DNA of 64,000 bases from positions 868,001 through 932,000 of the forward strand of contig JAJKFH010000770.1 of the NCBI GenBank assembly GCA_023333565.1, given 5' to 3'. A program made the translations under genes and the position numbers. The DNA is from Puffinus mauretanicus (Eukaryota > Chordata > Aves > Procellariiformes > Procellariidae). Below the pieces are notes generated by a model. That model did no database searches, had not been told where the DNA came from, and worked only from the letters and a program-made list of their open reading frames with translations. How positions within the stretch are numbered: position 1 is the stretch's first letter; every line of letters begins with the position of its first letter. Of this stretch, positions 39,669 through 52,249 are shown piece by piece.

Positions 39669-42600
39669 AACAAACACAAATAAGGTTCCATTACATTTCT
39701 ATGAATGTAAGTAGTTCAGCTTTATGGCAGCTATGCTGTAGTGATTTTTCTACACAATACAAGGTCTTACTCATGTTTCTAACTTGCAATCATTTAACTG
39801 GCCTGCAGGGATTAATTGGTTGAATTTGAAGTTAAAATTCCAATGACCTTTTGTTTACTGGCCACATATAGCGAGCCAAAGTTTAAAAATGCAGCTTGGC
39901 CATAGTCACTGCCTGTGCCCCAAACTGTATTTTCTACTGACAGTGAGGCATACTATTGACATGTGATGGTTGGCCCACTTTTCTCCAGGCATTCAAATTG
40001 TCCATTTCTTCCTTATGCTGCTGCATGTAATTTAGTAATTTTAGGTACAACCGGATAATGAAACACCCGCACGTTGCCACAGCTTACTTCTTACATTTTT
40101 CTTCAGTTATTCAAAGATACTCAACTGTATCTTACACAAGCCCCTTAATGTAGAAGAGATGTCCCACTGAGGACAACATGAGAGGACATATGCATACATT
40201 TTTACACAAAGAAACATCTTTCTCAATGCACTTGACAATAATGTGTCAAGAAACCTCAAATTTAGCTGTAGTGCTACAGAATGCTGCAGGCCCTTTAAAG
40301 ACTTAAAAATGCAATAGAAGCTTAAGCAAAGACCTTCAGATACCCTTGTGCTTGGAGGTTGGGGAACTGAAGACACTGCCTAAGACATGTTGTTCTTATC
40401 CTGATCGCTTTGCCTCAAGCTCACTGAATCCTAAGTGAATTTATGAAGTGTATTTGGTTTTGCCATGCTAGAACCATCTTTTGTAATTATTTCTAGATGT
40501 AACTCTGAAATTATTCAGAATTGGAAGAGTGACCTATCGATAAACAGCTCGCATTTTCCGTTGAAAGCTGCGACAGTCTAGGGAGTTGGTCTTACAGATA
40601 ATCTAGTGAATTTTTTGGGGCAGATTCTGCCATTTGAGGGCCATGTCACAGCTGGTTTTGAGCAGACAGAGGTTGTTGACTTAAAACTATTACTTTTACA
40701 TCTGGGAGAGATGGTTTTGTGCTCTCTCAGACGACCCTAGAGCTTTGCATGGAAAAAATCCTCAGCACTTAACAGTGAAATGAAGCTGTCATTACTGACC
40801 TTTAAGAACTAAAAAATTTCTGTGCCTGAGAGTGCTTTGCTGAACTCGAGTGTTTTTGTATGATAGACACTTGAATGCAGTCAGTGATATCTGAATGCGT
40901 CACAAGTGTGTATTTACTCTTAAGCTACTGAGAGAATAGCTACTTTAGATTGGCAAAGACATCTGTGAATAGACTGTGTGCAGGCAATTTACTATGGGTA
41001 ATATTTCAGAAGAGTGCTCTTGCGCTGCTAGTCAGTGAGATTTGCATGCCTGCAAAATGTCGTATTATCTTCCTGATTCCTTTTCTCCTTCTCTCATGAA
41101 TGAGGCACTCTCCATATTTGCCTCAATGAAGGCTTTGTTTGTGTCTTCAACATTCAGCACAAACTTTCTGGTGATCAGAATGAAAAATGCTATCATAACA
41201 CAGATATGATAGAAGTCTTTTCTTCCCAGACTGCCAGTTTAGGAATATTGCTTACTGGCGGATGGAGCTGAGCATTTACTGAAAGCATTTGGATAAATCC
41301 ATTAGCTTTTTCCTCTACAGGGCCTGATGCGTGTGTCCCACCACTAATGTTTTTGGAAAGATTATTCTGATACTATGTGTAAGACTTGAGGACTTTTCAT
41401 TTTTCTTTTGGATGCTTGGGTCTGTCGTATTGCATGCTTTTTTCTTCACTCCACACAGGACAAACAGGGAGGCTTGTCCAAGGCCACAAAGCATGAGTGG
41501 CAGTGCTCGGTAGTATTGCTGTGTTTTACTGACAGTCCAAAAAAAGGGAGGAGGACCGGCTTAACATTGCGACACTTGGTATTATATGTCTATCCCACTG
41601 ATATCCAATTTAGGATTATACGTTCAGAGATTAAGAGGACCTAATAGGGAAGTATATTTAACTGCTAAACTCTCTGTCCTTCGTAATTCAGAGAAACTCG
41701 GCGGAGAAACACGCACTTACTCAAGGGGAGTTATAATATGGGGACTTCTTGTAAATGTGTCTTAAAAGTATTTTCTAATAATAAGATAAACAACATGGGT
41801 GACTGTTCCCAGAGTCTATACTGATGTGCTGAGATGTTTAATTTTCTGTGAATATGGGCCGCATAGATAATAAAGACAGGCAATGCTAAGAGGCTTTCTT
41901 TTTTTTAACTCTCTGCTGCACTACGGATTCAGTCTGGAAAAAAAAAAGCCTTTTGATGGTAAATAATTGAAATGGAAATACTGCCCGAAATTCATGTATA
42001 AAGTCACTAAAGCATGGTCACTGTAGGAAAAAATAAGGTCTATCTAAGCAAGGGTTGTATGTCTATCTGATGCATCTTTTATAAAATGAGGGAACTATTT
42101 TTAGCAGAATACAGAGATCCATTTTCCATGTGCATGCAGAAGAGGAAGGAGAATCAGTGTGGCTGAAAATGCTGGAGGCAGCAGATATATCTTCAGCAAA
42201 GCGAGCAGGTGTCAGGAACAGTAAACAATGAGAACATGGGAATAGGTGGAAAGTCAGTGTTCCGGCAGTCTTAGAAGTGGTTGACGAGAAGCGCATATTC
42301 AATGCAGTTGATCGGATGGCTGAAATACGGGAGAAACATCTCAAAAGAGGACAGGGGAGAACAGGAGCTTTTGACCTGTGGAAACTTCTCCTATTTCCGT
42401 ATTATCTCTAGCCTAAATGCAGAATGAATAATTTCTTCCAAGCTTTACCACTGTACAGATGTTACTGCAGATAGCACCATCTCTGCCACAAAAAGCTTTT
42501 AAATATGCACAAGGAATGTAACCAGTTAGGTTTAACTTCCAATGACAGTTGTTCAAAACAAATAAAAGAATGCTACATGTTTTTCTTTTCTCCCCATACC

Positions 42601-43908
42601 TTCCCCCTCAGCCGGAATTCAGAGTTCTCCAAAAGAAAATTTGTGTTTTCACCCATCATCCCAGGCACTTATGGATAACTTGATAGGGAAGGCTAGGCAT
42701 CTACTCTACCAGAGATCCAGGAAATATTTTTCTAAATTGTATCCAGTAGAATGAAAACCTTCCTTGAGCTGTAGGGTCTAAGAGAAAGGAGGTTATATAT
42801 GGCATTATTTTTCTGTTCTCTAATGGAAACTATTGTCTGACTTTGCTACAGCCATGGTTTTCTAATTGTTGGAAGTAATTTGTCCAGATTAATGTGCTCT
42901 GTTCAATTCATTTAATGTGACTTAATTTCATAACACTACAAGCTTTATCAGTAGTCAAAAAAAACCCTGGAAAACCCCAGGAGGCAAAAATGCTTGTCGA
43001 GTTTAGCTGTTGAGACTGGATAATGCTGCTTCATGAAAAATGAAGTAATTGTTTTGAGGGAAAGAACCATCAGAAAATTACTGAGTCTATCAGAATTCTT
43101 TGTCTTTCATCAGACGTGTTATTCGGTCATAACTTGGCTTTTATTTTTATGTTTATCACAATGCCTTTTTTTATGTCTCTGGTGATACAGGAGTACTGCG
43201 AGACTTCCCTAAGCCTATACTACAAAGTATCATACAGTTAGTTACCCATAAAAAACCTCTCACCTGATTTTTTTATCAAATTGAATTTGGGATATAACTT
43301 ACTGCAAAGATCCGTGCATATAAAGGCATGAATATTTTCTGTTTCAACTTCATGTTGAAAGTGTCAGCTTACATAAGATCATGAAAACTGTTGTGTTGTG
43401 GTTTTTTTTTTCCCTAAAGAGAATTGCTTTCTAGTATATGTACAAGTATCCTTAAGTGTTCTTCTCTGTGTATGGTGGTTCTCATTAGCTTTCTCTACAT
43501 ACCATGTATAGTTGTTTGCAATAGCTATAGCTAAGGAATTGCGTGTAGTTAGGAATGTTCTCTGTAATATCTTTTCTCCCTTAGATGTGGTAACATATAC
43601 TCCCAATTCTGCCCTGGAACCCATTTACACCAGCAATAGCTATCAGTCAGCCAACCATCTTGCCTTTGAGTAATCAGTCTGCTGATTCTGAACACCAAAA
43701 GTAACCTTGGATTTGAGCTAATATTATCTCACATGTAATTCAGCATTGTTTTGACCCCTTTTTTCCTGAGGCTGGTCATACGAAGCACTGTTCAATGCCT
43801 TTATTCAGGATAGAAAAAGGTCTTTGGAATTGTAAAGACGTTAAACATGTTAATAGTGTATGAGACTTCTCAGAAATACCATTTTGCAGCCAGAAGCTAC
43901 TATTCTGC
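39669..43908. other. AT-rich non-coding DNA, nothing recognised
   Basis: No repeat family or gene is supported here. The purine-rich stretch at 42060-42350 gives a 93-codon minus-strand frame with no recognisable domain. A T10 run occurs at 43401-43412. Confidence 0.5.
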
Positions 43909-43934
43909 ACTGCCCCCACCCCTCCCCCCCCCCA
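43909..43934. repeat. C-rich run (possible G-quadruplex on minus strand)
   Basis: Four C-runs occur in about 26 bp (CCCCCACCCCTCCCCCCCCCC), immediately followed by AATAAAA. The minus strand therefore has four G-runs with 1-base loops, which satisfies a G-quadruplex pattern. The functional meaning is unknown. Confidence 0.75.
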
Positions 43935-45599
43935 ATAAAAAAGTTGTAAAACAACTGTAACAGCGTTTCCAGGTTTTCACCTGGCTTTAGTGATTATTGC
44001 TTAGGGTTGATGATTTAGCCTTCAGTGTTTGCCAGGAGTTTATGACTGACAGGATATCACTGTGATCGAGGGCTTATGGTTTATCTATCACTGTACTCTC
44101 AGGCCTCATGCTTTATCATTTAGGATTCACACGCTCTGTTTAGCGTTTAGTGGTTTGCTAAAGTAAATTATAGACTCCTGACAGATACAACTCTTGAACT
44201 CTAACCCTTAAGTAAGATTTGTAATCTTCTTCCCTCACTATCCGGGGTTCATCTCTCTGTGGTCTGATTCAAGACCTGGTTTTGATAGCTTCATTACATG
44301 CACTCAAGCTTCTCAGGAGATTGCTAAGTTGTTGGAGAGAGCTGTGAGGAAGTATATGCTGTGTAGCCATGCAAGATAATGGAAGCACAGACACACGAGC
44401 CTGAAATGGGGCTGGGTAGTACCTCAGGGATTTGAGAAAGAGGGTTCGTGGTGGTTACCCACCCACAGGGACCCACAGAAAGCACTGAAATAGTAAAAAT
44501 CTCAGTAATTTTGAAGGAAAACTTGAGGAATTGGCAGCTAGCATCTCAGAAACACCAGAAGCAGAAGCCAGTCCTTCTCTGACCAATAGCTGCCTGGGCA
44601 GTGGCAATTTTTTGGATTTTGTCAGCATGGCCACAGGGAAAATGGCCAGTGAGCATATTAATGCTAGCCCACTGAATCCTACTTCTTGTTTGTATGTGAT
44701 AATGATTCTGCTTTATACACTTAACTTGTGTAGATTCTCCTTGTGTGCTGTTTGCACACAGTAAAAGTTGTCCTGGACAAGCTGTCCTGCAGACAAGGTT
44801 ATGCAGCATCTCTGCGGCCACTGAGGCTTGTAGGAGGGAGTGCTCCCAGGATCTGTTGGATTACTGTGGAGTTCCTGGGGATCCTTTGGTATCTTTGAAT
44901 GGGGAGAGTGGGGTGGGTGGAATCAAGATAACACACAGATCAACACCCCGACTCCAACCAGTGTTTTCTCCTGCTGTGAAAGGAACTGTGTGTTATTTGA
45001 TGCTGGGACTTCTCTTAATTTAGCTAATGAAGTCTACAGAATAGATCAGAGACTGGAGTGAGGGAAGGGGTGGGTGGAAAGGGGTCAGGTGGGACATCCT
45101 TGTGTAAACCCAGCCTAGGTATTTCTCTTTCAAGAGGTGTTCCTGGGGAGAGAAAGGAGGGGCAAGAAGAGACTCCTCTATCTCTTGAGATTCCCCTTCC
45201 TCCTTCAGTAGTCATATTCAAATCAATACATACTATAGTTTATTTGATCACCTTTACGCCAGGGAGCACAAAGCACTCAAAATTGAACCTTGCCGGAGCC
45301 TGGGGCGAGTGTTTCCTTTCCTGTGGTGGGTAAGGGCCACGGCAAGCATGTTCCCCTTCGTCACCAAAATTCCTCTTGTCCACCCACTGAGGATGACCCT
45401 GCCAGAAGGTGCTAGGAAAAGGGGAGGATGACACCACCCAGCAATGGCTGCAGGCAGCCTGGGGTTAGCCTGGATGGCCTATTTGATCCTCCACAGCTTT
45501 TCTTCTCCCCTTCTGGTCGGAGGTTCCTTCCCAATATGGGCGGGTGCACATGCTCTTGGTCCTGCAGGCGCAGACACCTTGGAGCTGTGAGGAGGCAGT
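43935..45599. other. Transition from AT-rich to GC-rich DNA, no gene recognised
   Basis: Composition rises in G and C from about 44.9 kb. Overlapping open frames on both strands between 44.5 and 45.7 kb have no recognisable domains. No element was identified. Confidence 0.5.
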
Positions 45600-45755
45600 C
45601 AGGCCCACAAGCAGGCTTTTGGCACGTCAGTGAGCGGAAAGCCCTGTGTGCTGCGTAGGTGAAGGGTGAGTGGGGTTGGAGCATGGCGTGGACTGGTCTG
45701 AGCTGTCAGGGACAAACATGGAAGGAGGGGAAAGGAAGAACATCTGATGGAATAT
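45600..45755 (+). repeat. Local dispersed repeat, copy A
   Basis: This about 150-bp segment is a diverged copy of the one at 48286-48475. Shared ordered blocks are CAGGCC..CAAGC.GGCTTTTGGCA, CACGTCAGTG, GCCCTG.GTGCTG, a GGTGAGT(A/G)GGG block, GGACAAA/TGACAAA and ACATGGA.GGGGAA. Copy A lacks about 23 bp that copy B has after GGCTTTTGGCA. It matches no repeat family I know, so it may be a local duplication or an uncatalogued low-copy repeat. Confidence 0.75.
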
Positions 45756-47164
45756 GAGGTGGATTTCTGTGCAGGAGTAGCTTTTTGGAGGGTGTGTGGA
45801 GGCAGTGGTTTTGAGCTTATTCAACCCAACTCGCTGGTGATGATTTCCTTATGCTCATTATTTCTTAAAGAGAAGAAAAAAAAATTGTGTTACATGAGGA
45901 CCAAAATTTTTATGGTAAATTTCCTAAGCACCAAAGATGGTGCAAGGCGAACAACATAGTAAAAAACCAGCAACCTCAAAGTCAAACACAAAGGAAGAGA
46001 TTCTAAGCAGAGCCTCATCAACAACTGACAGTAAATTCAAAATGCATACAGCATTGTCTGATAAAGCCCTAGGATGTCTACCAGACCACTCACCTCTATT
46101 AAAGAGAACTATTTTATTTTCTGTTTAGTCCATGTCTTATGTTAGAAATTATTTAATGTATTTCTTCTCTGCACTAACTTGAGATTTTTATTGCACAAGT
46201 TTTTCACAAAATCTAGGCATAACTGCTGTCACAGTAACCCTGTGAGACAGGCAGCGTGACAGAAGAAATATTTATAGAGTGTGAGTGGACGACTCAAAAG
46301 TCAGTGTAGCATGACACATACCTTCTAAGGTCTTAATTTCTTCCTCCACAAACTTCATGTCAGCAGCAGGACTGCAAAGTAACAAGCTGATTTGTAATGA
46401 GAGACAACAAGAATCTCGTAACACTGAAAAGGACATTAGAACTTACTGTTGCCTTATTGTCTCTTCAAGATAAAGGCTGAAGTCACTTTTGATGCTTGGC
46501 TTCCACTTGGCATACATATTTTCAGTCTATACTTTTAATTTAAGTAGCAGAGATGTCCATCTAGCACTTGTCCTGCACAGCGTTAGTGCTGATATTCATT
46601 AAAAAAAGAAAGAAAAGAATGTCTCTGCATAGGAGATACCACGTTAGACAGCAGTACAGAGCTCTAATTCAGGACACCTGTTTTAGAATCAAGTTATGGT
46701 CACGGCAACACTGGTGTTTTTAGGGTACCACTTAGGAAATGAGCGTCTAGCTTGCAGCCTGCAGTGCAGCAAAGCAGAAAAGAAAGAACTTTTCAAGCAG
46801 GAGATGGGTATAAAACCTCACACCCTGGCACCTGTCTAGTACCTGAAAGCACCAGAAGACCAGCCTGGAAGCGTTACCCCATCCTGCCTTCAAAGCTCTG
46901 GCATCCCACAGTCACAACCTCACCGCTGCTCTTGGAGACTTCGAATCCCCTGTTTATTTGCTTCCTTACCCTTCCCAGCATCTCCCACCACGTTCCAGAC
47001 CGAGAGCCATCTATCGCTGTCTTGAGACATGCAGCCAGCGTTTCCTCACGGCATCCCATCCTGATTTCTCAACGACATTCTCAAACGACATCATCTTCGA
47101 ACTTTGAACAAATCTTCCCTTAGAATCGCTTAAAAACCACCCCCGTCCCTCCCCTCGTCTTCAG
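45756..47164. other. Mixed-composition DNA before the first CpG island, no gene recognised
   Basis: The 123-codon plus-strand frame at 46752-47123 lies directly upstream of the CpG block, but it has no family motif and is overlapped by a minus-strand frame. No element was recognised. Confidence 0.5.
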
Positions 47165-47430
47165 AATTCGCACAACGGGCGTTCCGCGCCGCAGCCAGGC
47201 GGAGGCCGAGGCTCTACCCAGCAGACCGCGCCGAGCCCCACAGCAAGCCGCGGGGCAGCTCCTCCCGCCGGCCGCCCGCCGGCCCTCCGGACGTGCACCG
47301 CGGCGGGGCGGCGCCCGGCGCGCTCCTCCCGGCGCGGCGCGGGGGGCGAGCGGCGGCCCGGAGCCGCGGGGCGCGGGCGGGAGCTCCTGGCCCCGGCGAC
47401 GCCTGCGGTTCGCGCCGCCCCTGACCTCGC
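47165..47430. promoter_or_regulatory. CpG island 1, candidate promoter
   Basis: The base composition changes sharply to very GC-rich sequence with dense CpG dinucleotides, for example GCGGCGGGGCGGCGCCCGGC and GGCGCGGCGCGGGGGGCGAG. GC-box-like GGGGCGGCG strings occur near 47300-47310. Such islands in vertebrates usually mark promoters. Direction cannot be decided. Long open frames on the minus strand here are alanine/arginine/proline-rich and expected from composition alone. A pyrimidine tract begins directly on its right. Confidence 0.7.
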
Positions 47431-47439
47431 GCTTCCCCA

Positions 47440-47822
47440 GTCGTTGCCCTCGCTCCCACACGTTTCTTCTCCTAGCAGCTCATTTCCCGCATGCTCCTTC
47501 CTCTTTTTCCCGCTTTTCTTCACTTCCCACCTGCTTTTTTGCCCTCTTCTCTTCCTTCCTCTCCCCACTCTTTCCCCGCTCGATTTCTTACTTCCGTCCT
47601 TGTTTCCTTTCCCTGTCTCACCCCCATTTTTCCTGCCATCCTTTCTTCTCTCTCTCCTTCCCCCTTCTCTCCTTTCCTCTCACACTTGCCCCCCATTTCT
47701 CCTTCTCCCCTCTTTCTCCCTGTCTTACGAATTCACCTTCCCTTGCCTCTCCCATCCCTCTTTCTTTTCTGTTTTCTTTCTTCCCTTCCCCCTTTCTGCC
47801 ACCCCTCCCTTCAAATCTCCAG
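47440..47822 (+). repeat. Long pyrimidine-rich tract next to CpG island 1
   Basis: About 380 bp of the plus strand is almost entirely C and T, in irregular TTCCC/CTCTCC/TTTCC units. It creates low-complexity leucine/proline/serine/phenylalanine-rich frames on the plus strand and K/E/G-rich frames on the minus strand; I do not regard these as genes. The tract ends in TCAAATCTCCAG, which would make a strong splice acceptor for the short open segment that follows. Confidence 0.9.
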
Positions 47823-47888
47823 GCCTTCAGGCATAGACAGCCAGGGACCACTCCCACGCCCATATACAGATTGGAGGCGCCAACTAAG
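47823..47888 (+). other. Candidate internal exon (66 nt)
   Basis: The segment is preceded by a very long pyrimidine tract ending in CAG and followed by AAG|GTGAGC, a near-consensus splice donor at 47889. It is 66 nt, a multiple of three. At least two frames are free of stops, one reading AFRHRQPGTTPTPIYR and onward. I do not recognise a protein. If real, it would belong to a plus-strand transcript starting in CpG island 1. A partial echo of its start (CAGGCCTTCAGG) occurs again at about 49478-49490. This is inference from splice signals only. Confidence 0.25.
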
Positions 47889-48285
47889 GTGAGCACCAAC
47901 TAAATCCTGCCCCAAAACACCTAACATGTCCTCAAACCCCACCTCAGTGCTCCAAACCCACTCTGAAACAGCGAGACCAGGCTGGGTAAGTATGTTTCTT
48001 TTGCAGGGTAAATCTGAGGACCAAAAACTTGGTAGAGAAGCAATGTGACCTGATTTGTTCATTTCAGTCACGTTTTTCTAAGGAAGCATATAAATATAGA
48101 AGGGGTAGCAAACAGGAAAGGAAAGAGCAAGGAGCGTTTGAGAGGAAAAGCTAGCTAAATGCCATCAGCACTTAAGTCGTTAAAAGCTGAAGGAATGGTG
48201 GTTAAACATTGTTTGTAGGAACGTCTGGGAGGGCATAATGCACAAAGAATGGAAAAATACCGTGGCTTAACCCAAGGTTCTGCCT

Positions 48286-48475
48286 CAGGCCTGCAAGCGG
48301 GCTTTTGGCATGGAGTCTTTGTGCCCAGGCACGTCAGTGTGGGGAGGGCCCTGCGTGCTGGGCGAGTGAGGGGTGAGTAGGGCTAGATCTTGGCGAGGGC
48401 TGCTCTGTGACAAATGCACATGGAGGGGAATGGGAGATGGGTCTGAAGAAATAAGGGATGTGGGCTTTTCATCTC
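48286..48475 (+). repeat. Local dispersed repeat, copy B
   Basis: This is the longer partner of the segment at 45600-45755, with the same block order. It adds an insertion of about 23 bp (GGAGTCTTTGTGCCCAGG region) after GGCTTTTGGCA. The two copies are about 2.7 kb apart, in the same orientation, with CpG island 1 and the pyrimidine tract between them. Confidence 0.75.
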
Positions 48476-48990
48476 CAACGAGGTCCCTGATGTGTCCACT
48501 GGGGTCCCCCGCAATGTCCTTGAAGACAATGCTGCTTCTGGGATCCCCCAGGACTTCTGCAATGTCAGTAGCCACAGGTAGTACCCAAGGCACTGTCACC
48601 CACACACACTTAGAACCCCCCGGTAAATAGCCCCCACCTTGGACTTGCAAGTTGCTGCTTGCAAACTCAGTCAGCCTGAGGGCTCTGCAGGTGCCACTCA
48701 AACCAGCCCCTAAAGCCCCTAGTCACTAAAACCTGCCCCAAGACCACCACCAACCTCTGAAGTCCCTGGACCTTAAAACCACCCCCAAACCTGAACTAAC
48801 CCCCTCCTACAATCTCAGAACTCCCCCTAAGGCCTGCCCAAGACCACCAATGCCTCTGACAGCACCCCTGAAGCCTGCTATAACCCCCTCATCCCCAATC
48901 CTGCCTTCATTCCCCTTAAGTCCACCCCCAAACAATGCTCCAGTACTCACATCCGCAAACCCCTACAATCCTGCCCCCAAACCCCCATGA
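48476..48990. repeat. Degenerate GC-rich and C-rich minisatellite-like region
   Basis: The left part has two diverged units around GGTCCCCCGCAATGTCC (48502) and GGATCCCCCAGGACTTC (48540). The right part, from about 48700, is C-rich and T-poor on the plus strand, with repeated CCTGCCC(C)AAGACCACCA blocks at 48732 and 48833 (about 101 bp apart) and AACCCCCTC blocks. Similar C-rich phrases also occur at 47896-47960. The open frames across it are artefacts of the repeats. Confidence 0.6.
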
Positions 48991-49539
48991 CTCCAGATTT
49001 ATCTCCCTTAACTGGTTGGAGTCGGCTTCTTGGTGCCCACGTGGTCCTGTGCACCCTCAGTCCCATGCTGCTGGAGAACAGGATGGATGGTGGGATATGG
49101 CTGGGATGCGCTTCCCCCCCATGTGTTGGGGTCCTCCTTGCTGCCTGCAACATGACTGCACCAACTCTGCAGTCCCTTAGCACTTGCTGCACAGCTATGT
49201 TTTGTTGGATGAGCGTGGGGTTGTCAGAGGCAGAGGGGAGCAGAGTGTAGTCCCTCGCTTCTCTGCAAGGCGTGATTTCTCTCAACCTAGTGTGTGCCCT
49301 GCAATGTTACTCTGGCTGCCTATGGTCAGTCAGCTGTCTCTCTCATGACAGAACTTCCACTTGCCCTGGCCCACGAAGGAAAGAACAAAAAATGTTCTTT
49401 CAGCATTTCAACAGCAGCTTCTGGATTCATTAGTCAGCTCTCTTCAAGAATCACACCTGCTCTAGTGGGGCACCATCAGGCCTTCAGGTATGGAAGGAGC
49501 AGGCAGGGTGTGACGAAGGATGGAGGCTGCAAGCGGAAG

Positions 49540-50580
49540 CTCCACGGGGTGAGTGGAGTTGCCTGAGCAGGTTGTTCAGTGGGTGAGATCTGGGCTGGGC
49601 TGGGCTGCTTGGGTCTGTAGTGGGCACTTGGGTGCAGGTTTGCAGTTGCCTGTGCATGTGGCAAGAGGTTCATGCGGGGTAGTGTGTGGAGGAGATGGGA
49701 TGCCGTGTGTGTGCATCCAATTGTTGGATGCGTTGTGGTGCTGAGGGGAGTGTCTGCATGTGCCTGCAGGATTACTATACAATGCCTTTTTCCCTGCTGG
49801 CGTCTTGTGTTGTCAGCTGTACCAGTGTTCATGGACAAGTGTGCATGCACCAATGTCTGCATGTGAGGGGGGAGGTTGTTATGCCTGCGGTACCCTACCC
49901 ATCCCTCTTCCCCTGGTCACAGCATCCGTCTGTCAGACAGGTGAAGTTAACTGTCTGTGGGTGGGTGTATGTGCCCATGTTCGTGCTGACCGTGAGGCAG
50001 AGCTGCTCTCTCACTGGGGCTATGCCAGGGGTGCACGACATGTGTCTGCATGCGTGTGTGTGTGCTTCATGGTGCAGGGGGCTCTTCCCGTGATTCTGTC
50101 TGTGGAGGTGTTTAGGGGTCTGCAGAGCAGGTTTTTCTGGGTTCTCTGTGGCTCTGTGGCTCTGTTTCCAGGGAGCCTGGGATCCCTGAAGTGCTCTGGT
50201 CACCTCTGTCGGGCTGTTCCAAGGGCCTGTTGGGGGACACTTGTGGGTCTGCAGGTACTGTGATGTCTGTCTGGGACTTTGTCAGGGTCTCTGGGATGTT
50301 TGCAGGGGCCCCTGGGGCTTTTACTCACCTTTGAGCTTGGTTCTCAGTGTGGGGGAGCTCATTTGGGTGTCTGCAGGGCAGTTCCTACCGCTTCGCTGCC
50401 ACATTTGGTGCAGGGATCATCTTGGGTGTCTGAAGCTTTCAGTGGTTCCCTGGCGCCATGGCAGGGTGCCTTGAGTCTTTGCCATGTTTTTCAGACAGCT
50501 TGGCGATGCCCAGAGCTGGTCTCTCTTGGGAAGGTTGTTTCAGAGTCTTTGAGATCCTTCCCACAGGTTTGTTGAGCAAA
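49540..50580. repeat. G/T-rich degenerate repeat region
   Basis: The plus strand is enriched in G and T, with recurring phrases such as GGGTCTGCAG, GTCTCTGGGA, TGTGCATGTG and CTGTGGCTCTGTGG. No strict period is visible, but 40-50 bp spacing of GGTCTBTGGG-like blocks recurs from 50100 to 50560. The overlapping frames of up to 167 codons are rich in C, V, W and G and look like repeat-derived frames. Confidence 0.5.
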
Positions 50581-51054
50581 CAAATGTTAAGCATGGAGGG
50601 CTCTTTGCTAAAGCTCTGCTCAGTGAGCTTCACTGCCAATCTGTGAATACTGACTGGAGCAAAGTGGGGAAATTACAGAAAAAATGAATGTCATAACCAG
50701 CGTTTCAAAGGGCCTTATGCAGCAGGTGTATTTGGAAACCTTTTGAGCATGAACTGCTTTTGAGAGCCGGTGGTCAGTGAGACCTTCATCTTATCCTAAC
50801 TGGTATCCACAGCAGGGCAGCAGTGACCTGAGGAGGGTTAAGGCCGGCCTCTGCTCCTCCTCATCTCCTGTTCTCAGTGCCTTCTCTCGCTGTCTTTCAA
50901 ATGGAGAGGCATCCAGTATCTAGACTCAGCGCAATAAGGACAAATGCAAGGACTGAGGGGGGCAGGGTGTTTTATGACTGGCTGGCTGGCCCTCTGCCAG
51001 CAGCCCGAGCCCAGATAGGCAAACTAGCTCCAGGGCCCATTCTGCGCATACAGG
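50581..51054. other. Non-coding spacer, nothing recognised
   Basis: Mixed sequence between the G/T-rich repeats and a CR1 insertion. No supportable feature. Confidence 0.5.
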
Positions 51055-51824
51055 TTGGAGAAATGGGCTGACAGGAACCTCATGAAGTTCAACAAGGGGA
51101 AGTGCAAAGTCCTGGCCTGGGGAGGAACAATCCCATGCACCAGTATATGTTGATGGCCCCCCAGCTGGAAAGCGGCATGAGCCAGCAATGTGCCCTGGCT
51201 GCAGAGAAGGCTGAGGGTATCCTGAGCTGCACTAGGCAAAGTATTGTCAGCAGGACGGGGGAGGTGATCCTTCCCCTCTGCTCAGCACTGGTGAGGCCAC
51301 ACCTGGAGTGCTATGTCCAGTTCTGGGCTCCCCAGTGCAAGAGAGACATGGAAATACTGGAGAGAGTCCAATGAAGGGCCACAGGGATGATTAAGGGACT
51401 GGAGCATCTCTCCTGTGAGGAGAGGCTGAGAGAGCTGGGACTGATTAGCCCAGAGAGAAGGTTCGGGGAGGGACCTCATCAATGTATATAAATATCAGCG
51501 GACAGAGGTGCAAAGAGGACCCAGCCAGGCTCTTTTCAGCGGTGCCCAGTGGCAGGACCAGAGGCAGTGGGCACAAACTGAAACACAGGAGGCTCTGTCT
51601 GAACATCAGGAAATGCTTTTTCACTGTGAGGGCACCCAAGCACTGGCACAAGTTACCCAGGGAGGTTGTGGAGTATCCTTCCTTGGAGATACTCAAATAC
51701 CATCTGGATGCGGTCCTGGGCAAGCTGCTGTTAGTGTACCTGCTTGAATAGAGGGTTGGACAAGGTGACCTCCAGAGGTCTCTTCCCCCCTCTCTTCCCC
51801 CCCTCAACTCTGTGAGTCTGTGAT
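51055..51824 (+). mobile_element. CR1 LINE, 5'-truncated, plus orientation
   Basis: It begins at TTGGAGAAATGGGCTGACAG, followed by ACCTCATGAAGTTCAACAAG, the DNA of the CR1 ORF2 'LMKFNKGKCK' segment. It continues with [20 protein letters not shown] (51180-51239), [50 protein letters not shown] and YPSLEILKYHLDAVLGKLL. It ends near CTCAACTCTGTGAGTCTGTG at 51803-51822. There are frameshifts and an in-frame stop around 51370-51480. It is in the same subfamily as the 37.3-kb copy. It sits just before CpG island 2 and is unlikely to be part of that promoter. Confidence 0.95.
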
Positions 51825-52249
51825 ATGAGCACCCTGCGGCCACAGCGAGGTGTCCCCCTGCGCAGGGCACAGGGCTCCCAGCGGGGCATCAGAGGAGCAT
51901 GCTTGGCTGCACTGCGCACATCGCAGGCGTGACCTCGGCCTCGCTCGCTGCTCTGCCCAGGCGCTCACCCGGCCACAGTGCAGGCAGCTGTGCATGCTGT
52001 GGCCATCGCCCTCGAAATGCCCGGCACTCCTGCGCGCTGCAGCCCCAATAGTCGCTGCTGCCCTCCTTTGGTCCGCACAGGCTGTCTTTGACCATTGTCT
52101 TTTCCCAGTGTCTGTGAGGTGGTCCGTGCAGTCTCGTTGCGCTTGGGCCTCTTTGTCAGCTCTGTGGAGCAGACTGCGCGTCCCCAGGACACCGTGCAGG
52201 AGCAGCGGGCACGGAGGTGGCACACTGTGGCTCGGGAGCTGAGAGCGCT

